Below, in pieces: positions 57,951 to 64,000 of a stretch of DNA of 64,000 bases. Within the stretch, counting starts at the first letter, position 1; every line of letters begins with the position of its first letter. The notes under the pieces are model-generated. The model ran no database searches and had not been told where the DNA came from. It saw only the letters and a list, made by a program, of their open reading frames with translations. The position numbers were made by a program, and so were the translations under genes. This DNA comes from JdFR-22 sp964534325 (lineage in GTDB: Archaea > Halobacteriota > Archaeoglobi > Archaeoglobales > Archaeoglobaceae): positions 1 to 64,000 of the forward strand of contig CAZHOR010000015.1 of NCBI GenBank assembly GCA_964534325.1. The letters run 5' to 3'.

Positions 57951-59153
57951 TCACCTACGTAGTTTAACCATTGATGGAGAACTCATGTACTCTTCTATTC
58001 TTATGAGCTCGTTGAGTTTAGTCAAACGTTCGCTACCCACAACGCCGGACTTTATTAATTTTGCGTTGAAAGCCACACTGAGATGGGCAATAGCATCATC
58101 TTCAGTTTCACCGCTGCGGTGTGAGACCACAACATCGTAATCGTTGTCTCTGCTCAGCTTAACGGCCTTAAAAGTATCTGTGAGGGTTCCGATCTGGTTG
58201 GGCTTTATCAGGACCGAATTAACTGAACCTGAATCAACCCCCATCTCGATCCTCTTGATGTTGGTCACGAAGAGGTCGTCTCCACAGACCATGCAGTCCA
58301 CTGACTTTGTCAATTGTGCAAAACCCTCGAAATCATTTTCCTGGAGAGGGTCTTCTACAAAAAGGAGATTGTATTTGTCCACCAGCTCACCAATGTATGA
58401 GATCTGTTCATCGGGCTTCAATTTCTTGTCTTGATAAACGTAATGCTCTCCATCCCAGAGTTCGGTGGCTGCCACATCCGTACCTATTCTTACTTTAGTT
58501 CCCAACTCATCTTCAACCTGGTCTATGGCCGTCTGGATTATCTCGAAGGCCTTCTCATCGCTTATCTGAGCGGCCCATCCACCCTCATCTCCTTTAGCGG
58601 TAAAGATACCTTTATTGGTCAGCTCTTTCTTGATCTGCTTGTGTACACGTGTATTGGTCATCTGAGCATCAAAGAAGGTCTCTGCACCCACAGGGATTAT
58701 GAGGAACTCCTGGATATTTGTGCCTGCTGCATGAGCACCACCGCCGATCACGTTACCCAGTGGATATGGCAGCTCACTGGCAAAGGCTCCCCCCAGATAG
58801 TGGTATAGGGGAAGTCCCAGATAGTTTGCAGCTGCTTTGGCACATGCAAGGCTGGCGGTTATGGCAAAATTACCGCCTACTTCGGAGAAGTTCTCTGTTC
58901 CGTCGGCTTCTCTTAAGGCTGCATCAATAGTGCTCTGGTCAAAGATGCTCATCCCCACCAGAGCTCTGGCTACTTTGTCTTCAACTTCTCCATACCTGTA
59001 GGGGTCCACAACTATGGCTTCTTCGCTGCCTGTTGAAGCCCCACTGGGGGCTATAGAGCTTGCTCCGGAGTCAGGGGTCAGGATCTCGCACTCAACGGTC
59101 TCATTCCCCCTACTGTCAAAAACAACCCTGTAGAGCACGTCTTCGATTATCAT
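57951..59153 (-). CDS. eno: Enolase
   Basis: The 400-residue glycolytic/gluconeogenic enzyme interconverts 2-phosphoglycerate and phosphoenolpyruvate. It has VFDSRGNETVECEI at the N-terminus, catalytic-region GDEGGWAAQ and FVEDPLQENDFEGF, metal/substrate Asp in VCGDDLFVTN, the catalytic lysine in VLIKPNQIGTLT, and SHRSGETEDDAIAH. Slightly shorter than bacterial enolase (about 430). Its place between rpo6 and rps2 is conserved in archaea. Confidence 0.97.
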   Translation of the reverse strand: MIIEDVLYRVVFDSRGNETVECEILTPDSGASSIAPSGASTGSEEAIVVDPYRYGEVEDKVARALVGMSIFDQSTIDAALREADGTENFSEVGGNFAITASLACAKAAANYLGLPLYHYLGGAFASELPYPLGNVIGGGAHAAGTNIQEFLIIPVGAETFFDAQMTNTRVHKQIKKELTNKGIFTAKGDEGGWAAQISDEKAFEIIQTAIDQVEDELGTKVRIGTDVAATELWDGEHYVYQDKKLKPDEQISYIGELVDKYNLLFVEDPLQENDFEGFAQLTKSVDCMVCGDDLFVTNIKRIEMGVDSGSVNSVLIKPNQIGTLTDTFKAVKLSRDNDYDVVVSHRSGETEDDAIAHLSVAFNAKLIKSGVVGSERLTKLNELIRIEEYMSSPSMVKLRR

Positions 59154-59168
59154 TTATCCTTTCACTCC

Positions 59169-59411
59169 TCAAAAATAATCTGAATTTTGAAGCCATACGA
59201 AACTATCACTTTTTCTTTTGACGGTGATGGGTATCGCTCTTTTCTCGAACTCCTCAAGAGCTGTCTCCATTGGCCCTCCACTACCAGTGCTCTCGATAAG
59301 CACTGGAGCTCCCATAGCGATCTGGAGGGCTCTAGACCCGATTATTCTTGCTTTTTCAAAACGAGTATATTCAAACGGAAATGATCTTTCTTTTTTTGTT
59401 TTTGAGGCCAT
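59169..59411 (-). CDS. rpo6: DNA-directed RNA polymerase subunit K (Rpo6)
   Basis: The 80-residue protein has the Rpo6/RpoK/omega core YTRFEKARIIGSRALQIAMGAPVLIE (in normal family spacing) and a late FEKRAIPITVKRK. It helps assemble the largest polymerase subunit. AAGGAGTGGGAAAATG provides the start. It lies just after tRNA-Pro in the conserved operon. Confidence 0.95.
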   Translation of the reverse strand: MASKTKKERSFPFEYTRFEKARIIGSRALQIAMGAPVLIESTGSGGPMETALEEFEKRAIPITVKRKSDSFVWLQNSDYF

Positions 59412-59435
59412 TTTCCCACTCCTTTATTTAACTAA

Positions 59436-59509
59436 TGGGGCCGCCGAGATTTGAACTCGGGTAACGGCGTCCCGAACGCCGAAGGATGACCAGGCTACCT
59501 TACGGCCCC
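59436..59509 (-). tRNA. tRNA-Pro (CGG)
   Basis: Minus-strand sequence starts GGGGCCGTAAGGTAGCC, with anticodon stem CGGCG/CGCCG and loop TTCGGGA (anticodon CGG, codon CCG). The T arm has GAGTTCAAATCTC and discriminator base is A. CCA is not encoded. Its first 15 nt overlap the end of rpo10 on the same strand, and the rpo10 stop is within the tRNA D-arm region. Confidence 0.96.
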
Positions 59510-59695
59510 GTGGAAGCGTGCGAACTCCTTAATCACTGACTTGTGAGTAAGGAACATCCTTCTGCAGCAATATCTTTCAATTCCGAGCTCATTAAGAGCT
59601 TCACCAGGACTCTTACCTTCTCTGAGCTTGTCCTGATACGGCTCCCAGTTCTGGGCAATAACGCTTCCACAGGTAAAACATCTGATAGGGAACAT
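59495..59695 (-). CDS. rpo10: DNA-directed RNA polymerase subunit N (Rpo10)
   Basis: The 66-residue zinc protein has FPIRCFTCGSVIAQNW and ELGIERYCCRRMFLTH, the CxxC...CC site of Rpo10. The ATG at 59695 follows GGTGATATTC. The C-terminal residues FHGAVR are atypical for the family because the reading frame runs into the 5' end of tRNA-Pro and stops there at TAG. Thus the gene shares 15 bp with a tRNA gene. Confidence 0.95.
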   Translation of the reverse strand: MFPIRCFTCGSVIAQNWEPYQDKLREGKSPGEALNELGIERYCCRRMFLTHKSVIKEFARFHGAVR

Positions 59696-59700
59696 GAATA

Positions 59701-60099
59701 TCACCTATATGAGGTCTGCTTCTTCTGCCTTGCTCCTTTGCCGCCCTGTTTCTTGCTCTCTTTTCTCCTGACGTCGTTGACCAGTAGAGTCCTATCGTAA
59801 TCGAGAAAAGCCTTCCTCAATTCTTCGTCATTGCTCCAGCCGTAGAGAGCTCTGGCAATAGCTGTTCTGGTGGCTTCAGCCTGACCCATAATGCCGCCGC
59901 CGTTGGAGTTTACGCTGATATCGACCTTATCGGACACTCCTCTGGCTATCAGCAGCGGCTCGCTGATGAATGTCCTGACCATCTCCGGCTCCACAATTTC
60001 CAGAGGCATCTTGTTGACCCTGACCCGTCCTTTTCCGGGCTTTATGGTCGCTCTGGCAATGGCAGTCTTTCTCTTACCGCTGGTGACCAGGACCTTCAT
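59701..60099 (-). CDS. rps9: 30S ribosomal protein S9
   Basis: A 132-residue uS9 with GKRKTAIARATIKPGKGRVRVN, GGGIMGQAEATRTAIARAL, and a basic tail RQKKQTSYR. The C-terminal tail contacts P-site tRNA. It overlaps rpl13 by 4 bp (ATGA), a normal archaeal coupling. Confidence 0.97.
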   Translation of the reverse strand: MKVLVTSGKRKTAIARATIKPGKGRVRVNKMPLEIVEPEMVRTFISEPLLIARGVSDKVDISVNSNGGGIMGQAEATRTAIARALYGWSNDEELRKAFLDYDRTLLVNDVRRKESKKQGGKGARQKKQTSYR

Positions 60100-60563
60100 G
60101 ATACCACCTTGCTTCCCAGATACTTGCTGACCTCACCCAGAGTCACGTATCGGTCAGTCTTGGATACCTTCTCCATCAAAGCATCATCAATGCGCTCAAA
60201 TTGCATGTCTTTCAGTTCTTCTGGGACACCTATAAAAACTTTAAGTCCCTTAAAAGCTTCCCTACCTCTTCTGCTCTTCCAGGGAAGCATTCCTCTTACA
60301 GTTCTCTTGAAGATGTTCTCAGGATGTTTGGGGAAATAAGGGCCGCTCTCCTGACTGCCCCTTTCACTCTTCTCAATATACTTGTTCAAGTTCATGGACC
60401 TTTGACCGGTTATGACCGCCTTTTCGGCGTTAACTATAACAATATTCTCTCCGTTGACCAATCTCTTGGCGATCTTACTGGATAACCTCCCCAGTATGTG
60501 ACCTTTAGCATCGATCACGGTATAATCTTCATCGCCCAGTATTCTTCTCACATTAACCGACAT
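60096..60563 (-). CDS. rpl13: 50S ribosomal protein L13
   Basis: The 155-residue archaeal uL13 has VIDAKGHILGRLSSKIAKRL, IVIVNAEKAVITG, and the motif FKRTVRGMLPWKSRRGREAFKGL. It is an early-assembly protein of the large subunit. GAGGTGAATTAGATG gives the start. Confidence 0.97.
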   Translation of the reverse strand: MSVNVRRILGDEDYTVIDAKGHILGRLSSKIAKRLVNGENIVIVNAEKAVITGQRSMNLNKYIEKSERGSQESGPYFPKHPENIFKRTVRGMLPWKSRRGREAFKGLKVFIGVPEELKDMQFERIDDALMEKVSKTDRYVTLGEVSKYLGSKVVS

Positions 60564-60588
60564 CTAATTCACCTCAAAGCATTAAGTA

Positions 60589-60966
60589 TCAAACCATTAT
60601 TCGTACTCCGGACCCGCTGGGATTCTGCTCTACAAGCTCTCTGATGGTCAAGCACTTGCCACCTGACTCCTCGATCTTCCTTCTGGCTGTCTCCGAGAAG
60701 GACATGGCAGCAACATTAACTACTCTGGAGAACTCTCCTCCACCAAGGACCTTGCCCGGCACCAGCACCACTTCGTTATCACTTGTATGTTTCTGTATCT
60801 TGGATAGATTGATCTCAGCGTGATTCTTTCTCGAATTTGCCAGCTTCTTGGCTACGTCTTTCCATATAGGGGCATCTTTTTTGGCATTACCATCCAGCAG
60901 TTCATCTATTAACCTGATGAGATTTGGATTACTTTTCCTGTTCTGAAGTTTTCTTACTCTGCTCAT
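60589..60966 (-). CDS. rpl18e: 50S ribosomal protein L18e
   Basis: The 125-residue archaeal L18e has NPNLIRLIDELL, ANSRKNHAEINLSKIQ, VLVPGKVLGGGEF and a final NPSGSGVRIMV-type end. It is the first gene of the conserved operon rpl18e-rpl13-rps9-rpo10-tRNAPro-rpo6-eno-rps2. GAGGGAATAAACATG gives the start. Confidence 0.97.
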   Translation of the reverse strand: MSRVRKLQNRKSNPNLIRLIDELLDGNAKKDAPIWKDVAKKLANSRKNHAEINLSKIQKHTSDNEVVLVPGKVLGGGEFSRVVNVAAMSFSETARRKIEESGGKCLTIRELVEQNPSGSGVRIMV

Positions 60967-61040
60967 GTTTATTCCCTCTGATTTTGTTAATTTGAGGGGG
61001 TTGAAAATTTCACCCCTTTGATTTTGATGAGGGTTTCGGA

Positions 61041-61058
61041 AGGATATTTAAAAGTAAC
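61041..61058 (-). promoter_or_regulatory. Promoter of the rpl18e operon
   Basis: On the minus strand TTTTAAATA lies about 26 nt before a predicted start near 61023, giving a leader of roughly 55 nt before rpl18e. The gene-free stretch 60967-61256 contains nothing else I can identify. Confidence 0.45.
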
Positions 61059-61256
61059 TCTAAACTTAATTCACGACCACATCAGATTGATATGAAATCC
61101 AGTGATAGCCAACCTTTCTGTGGGTGAACTGAAATTCTTTTAATTTTCACCGGGTTTATATGTGCATACTTCAGTTACAGCATTTTAGAAGGGCTACTTG
61201 ATTACAGTGTTCGGCGCTTAAGCACGCTGACCATTCTCTTACCTTTATATATAATT

Positions 61257-62251
61257 TTATACTGGGTACCTGTCTTCTCCGATGGGGTCTTCTCTGGTGT
61301 ACAGCTTAAGACACATTTGACACTGGTAGAAGAGGTCTCTGGAGTAAAAGGACTCCCGGAATCTCTTGTACTCTTTTTTCTTCCAGATATCGAATATGGA
61401 TTCCCGACCAACATTTCCGAAGCTCAATCTCTTGAAGGACCGCTCCTTACCCATAGCCATATAAGTGGCACCGGAAACCGGCATATCGGTGAACACACAG
61501 GGTGAGACCTCGCCATCACCGGCGACTACCAGAGAAGAAAAAACATTTTCCGTGCACAGTGGGGCTGGCTTACCCGGGTGGACCAGAGTGTAGTGGAGCT
61601 CCACTCCACGGTTTTTGCATTCTTTTTTGACAGTGTGCAGTTTGTTCTTTAGTCCTTCATACTCTCTTTCGTCTTGAGGGATCAGGGTTTCCTCTTGAAG
61701 CTCTGGGGAGGGAACAAAGGTGAGAGTGCTAACTACTACCTGATCAACACCCAGACCACTCACGAATTCGGGGAGACGTTCAAGGTCGTCAACTCCGGAG
61801 CGCAACAGCATGTATGCGATATGAATGGCCGGCTTTTTACTTCCCTGGGCATCCTTCTCTTCATTCAGCCTTTTTATGGCATCAACTACTTTTTCCAGTT
61901 TGGTGCCTTTACGGATAACATCGTTCTTCTCGTCCATTCCCGCGAGTGAAAATCCTATAATATCGATACTGGACTTGACCAGTTTCTCGATCTTCTCATC
62001 ATTCAGCAGCGTGCCATTGGTTGGGTCCCTACTGTGCTTCCTGGCTTTTTGGCCACATCTATCATCTCGAAGATGTTGGGGTGGAGGAAGGGCTCTCTCC
62101 ATCCCTGAAGGTAAACGATTTGAGCGTTCTTGAAGGCAGGCGGGATCTTGTTGAACACCTCAATTGACATATGGTTCTTGGGCCACAGGTCTCTGTAAAC
62201 TGTGCATGGGCAATAATTGCAGCTGGCGTTGCAGTGAGAGGTGATTTCCAC
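61257..62251 (-). pseudogene. Radical SAM/SPASM protein with frameshift
   Basis: The N-terminal part (from a GTG at 62251) reads VEITSHCNASCNYCPC with the radical SAM CxxxCxxC cluster motif, then IVYLQGWREPFLHPN. At about 62018-62027 the frame shifts, and the rest continues as TNGTLLNDEKIEKLVKSS through to a SPASM-like end (CVFTD, then CQMCLKLY). Restoring one base gives the expected TVGTTTNGTLL. Either a sequencing error or a real 1-nt deletion explains this. The intact enzyme would bind two or three Fe-S clusters and modify a peptide or cofactor. No precursor-peptide gene is seen in the adjoining 245-bp gap. Confidence 0.75.
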
Positions 62252-62496
62252 CTGAATCGAATCAAATTTAGTGATAACAAAGAATCCAGTAATTTAACCA
62301 TGGTCAATCCCCCACTTAGTTTATGTGCTGTTTTTTTGATGGGATTAATAAGGATATTGACCTTCGATTTTAAATAATTACGTCCAACCTTATAAGAACC
62401 TAAACTGTTGAATTGTTTTTCTTAGGTGTGGCTAAGTGATTGAGGTCTATCCTTAATAATCAAAATTCTTATTAAATCAACTACTCATTATGACGT

Positions 62497-63255
62497 ATGA
62501 AGAAAATAGCAGTGATGAGCGGTAAAGGCGGTGTGGGTAAAAGCACCGTAGCAACAAACCTTGCTTTCGCACTAGCTCGAGACTATAAGACAGGATTATT
62601 TGATGCAGATATTCACGGCCCGAGCATTCCTCAAATGCTGGGACTTACTGACGTTAGAGGCCTTGCACAGTCAGAGGAAGAAGGTAGATACGAGCCGGTC
62701 ACCATCAGGAATCTCAAGGTTTTCTCCATTGGGTTCTTGCTCCCCTCATCGGATTCACCCGTTATCTGGAGAGGTCCGGTGAAGCACGGGTTCATAAAAC
62801 AGGGTATCGAGCAGGTAGATTGGGATGCGGATTATCTGGTGATAGATCTACCTCCAGGTACGGGAGACGAAGCGATCAGCGTGATGCAGGTTGCCAAGCC
62901 GGATGGAGTGGTTGCAGTAACTTCTCCTCAGAAGATTGCTTATGGGGAGGTTAAGAAAGCCATAAACTTCGCCAAGCAGACGGATGTTCCGGTCATAGGA
63001 GTAGTAGAGAATATGTCGGGAATGATCTGTCCTCACTGTGGAAAGGTGATCGATGTCTTCGGTAAGGGTGGAGGACAAAAGCTGGCGGAGGAAATGAAGA
63101 TCCCGTTCCTCGGCTCCATACCCCTCAACCCTGAAGTGTCGGATAGCGGTGAAAAAGGTAAGCCCATGGTGGAGCTGGGAGGTAAAGCGTCCGAGATATT
63201 CGATGAGCTGACCAAGAAAATACTGAATCAACTGGAGAAGGAGGTTACAGCATGA
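62497..63255 (+). CDS. Mrp/NBP35 family Fe-S cluster carrier ATPase
   Basis: The 252-residue protein has the deviant Walker A GKGGVGKST (residues 9-17), the IDLPPGTGDEA Walker B region, and the cluster-binding CPHC (C178, C181). ApbC/Nbp35 proteins transiently bind a [4Fe-4S] cluster between dimer partners and hand it to target proteins. An AT-rich TATA-like TTATTAAATC about 26 nt before the ATG implies a leaderless start. It overlaps the NifX-like gene by 4 bp. Confidence 0.93.
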   Translation: MKKIAVMSGKGGVGKSTVATNLAFALARDYKTGLFDADIHGPSIPQMLGLTDVRGLAQSEEEGRYEPVTIRNLKVFSIGFLLPSSDSPVIWRGPVKHGFIKQGIEQVDWDADYLVIDLPPGTGDEAISVMQVAKPDGVVAVTSPQKIAYGEVKKAINFAKQTDVPVIGVVENMSGMICPHCGKVIDVFGKGGGQKLAEEMKIPFLGSIPLNPEVSDSGEKGKPMVELGGKASEIFDELTKKILNQLEKEVTA

Positions 63256-63611
63256 AGATAGCCATACCAACTGAGCGAGGCGGTGAAGAAGATTATGTGA
63301 TGGAGCACTTCGGTAGAGCCCCTACATTCACCGTTTACGACTCTGAAACGGGAGAAGTAAGTGTCATAAAGAACACTAGCGACCACATGGGCGGTTCAGG
63401 CAAACCACCCGAACTTCTGGCCAGCAACGGAATTGACGTGGTCATATGCTCCAATCTGGGGCCCAAAGCCGTAACGATGTTCGAGCAACTGGGCATCAAA
63501 GTTTACAGATACCCCGGCAGCTCCAGGGTCAAGGATTTGATCAAACTGCTGAAAGAGGGCCAGCTCTCGGAAGCAGACCTCGACAGCGCCTGCCAGGAGC
63601 ACAAACACTAG
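63252..63611 (+). CDS. NifX/NifB-associated dinitrogenase cofactor domain protein
   Basis: The 119-residue protein matches the dinitrogenase iron-molybdenum cofactor family (PF02579): MKIAIPTE, HFGRAPTFTVYD, and GIDVVICSNLGPKAVTMFEQLGIKVY in normal spacing. In nitrogen-fixers this domain binds Fe-S or cofactor precursors; in many anaerobes it is paired with Mrp ATPases, as here (ATGA overlap). The last His-containing residues (QEHKH) are a possible metal site. No nif structural genes are in the window. Confidence 0.88.
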   Translation: MKIAIPTERGGEEDYVMEHFGRAPTFTVYDSETGEVSVIKNTSDHMGGSGKPPELLASNGIDVVICSNLGPKAVTMFEQLGIKVYRYPGSSRVKDLIKLLKEGQLSEADLDSACQEHKH

Positions 63612-63614
63612 AAT

Positions 63615-63637
63615 CTTTTTTCTCACTCTTTCTTTTA
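63615..63637 (+). terminator. Poly-T terminator of the mrp-nifX-like operon
   Basis: TCTTTTTTCTCACTCTTTC follows the stop by a few bases. It is a pyrimidine-rich run like those at archaeal 3' ends. Confidence 0.5.
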
Positions 63638-63667
63638 AATGGAAAAAGTTGAAAACTTTTTAAACCT

Positions 63668-64000
63668 TTATTTTAGCATCTTCGGGACGCTTTCATCGTA
63701 GGGAGGGTAGGCCACTCCTTTCTCGGTTATCAATGCCGTCACGTATCTTAAGGGAGTGGGGTCGAAGGCCGGGTTATAGACATTGACGTTATCAGGAGCT
63801 ATCTTGCAGTTCTGGCACTTCACATGGCAGTAGGTCAGCTCCTCCGGAGCCCTCTCCTCAATCTTGACCTCGCTCATGCTCCTGCTCCAGTCGAAAGTGG
63901 TCACCGGTGCGGCAACGTAGAAGGGGACAGAGTTCTCCTTTGCCACCACGGAAACAGTATATGTTCCGATCTTGTTGAAGACCGCATCATTAACGATCCT
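63668..64000 (-). CDS. mtnA: S-methyl-5-thioribose-1-phosphate isomerase (partial, cut by window end)
   Basis: The visible 110 residues are the C-terminal end of an MtnA/eIF2B-alpha-family protein. Frame continues to the window edge with RIVNDAVFNKIGTYTVSV, then VPFYVAAPVTTFDWS, and the end NPAFDPTPLRYVTALITEKGV. The end motif with NPAFD-P is diagnostic for the isomerase branch. It isomerises methylthioribose-1-phosphate in methionine salvage; a ribose-1,5-bisphosphate isomerase is a related alternative in archaea. Confidence 0.88.
   Translation of the reverse strand, partial: RIVNDAVFNKIGTYTVSVVAKENSVPFYVAAPVTTFDWSRSMSEVKIEERAPEELTYCHVKCQNCKIAPDNVNVYNPAFDPTPLRYVTALITEKGVAYPPYDESVPKMLK

Noticed and set aside
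63252..63611. Nitrogen fixation locus
   Set aside because: The NifX-like domain is common in non-fixing anaerobes and no nifHDK genes are in the window.

Overview
The window is a chromosomal segment of an uncultivated archaeon, most likely euryarchaeal in the broad sense. Archaea-only markers run through it: primase PriS with GINS51, RNA polymerase subunits Rpo11/Rpo10/Rpo6, ribosomal proteins L44e, S27e and L18e, RadA, exosome Csl4, diphthine ligase, a GPN-loop GTPase, archaeosine-type RaSEA, and TATA-box promoters about 26 nt upstream of starts, many of them leaderless. A formylmethanofuran:H4MPT formyltransferase (Ftr) and a FlxABCD/sulfhydrogenase-like electron module indicate tetrahydromethanopterin C1 chemistry and anaerobic redox metabolism. 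I cannot name the lineage. A run of exactly 100 N (40481-40580) shows this is a draft assembly.

Layout. 0-5 kb: a corA remnant, a diaminopentanoate/dihydrodipicolinate-type dehydrogenase, the amt-glnK ammonium pair, a class-I amidotransferase and a broken AlkD-like gene. 4.6-10 kb: information processing (priS-gins51-L44e-S27e; METTL5-like methylase, csl4, rpo11, DUF99; rtcA), interrupted by azlCD. 11-15 kb: a four-gene FeS/flavin operon. 15-20 kb: a pseudo-histidine-kinase, DUF1646, ftr, DUF502 and a candidate small RNA. 20-27 kb: an AT-rich UbiA block running into a KaiC-like / Roadblock / FIST operon, radA, and an 830-residue PAS/GAF sensor with a degenerate kinase core. 27-38 kb: XPD-like helicase, site-2 protease, Hsp20, an atypical adenylate-forming enzyme, peroxiredoxin, CPA2 antiporter. 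38-44 kb: ade-hpt purine salvage, a repeat-flanked assembly gap, type-4 UDG, GlmM-like mutase, RaSEA and AN1-rhomboid.

45-52 kb is the accessory part: an AbiE-like toxin-antitoxin pair between 12-bp direct repeats with a palindromic operator, a gene fragment, and a cluster of stem-closed candidate RNAs (50.9-51.3 kb). 53-57 kb holds dph6 and an AAA+/VWA pair. 57-61 kb is the conserved L18e-L13-S9-Rpo10-tRNAPro-Rpo6-enolase-S2 operon. The window closes with a frameshifted radical SAM gene, mrp-nifX-like, and a truncated mtnA.

Co-operating sets visible from layout: ade feeds hypoxanthine to hpt; amt with glnK; azlC with azlD; the four flx-like subunits; the KaiC/LC7/FIST operon; the AAA+ ATPase with its VWA partner; AbiEi with AbiEii. 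The points most worth pursuing are the stem-closed RNAs with correctly spaced TATA boxes and anti-Shine-Dalgarno-like loops, the two membrane proteins that share a kinase dimerisation helix lacking its histidine, and the KaiC/Roadblock/FIST operon whose FIST gene is compositionally chimeric.
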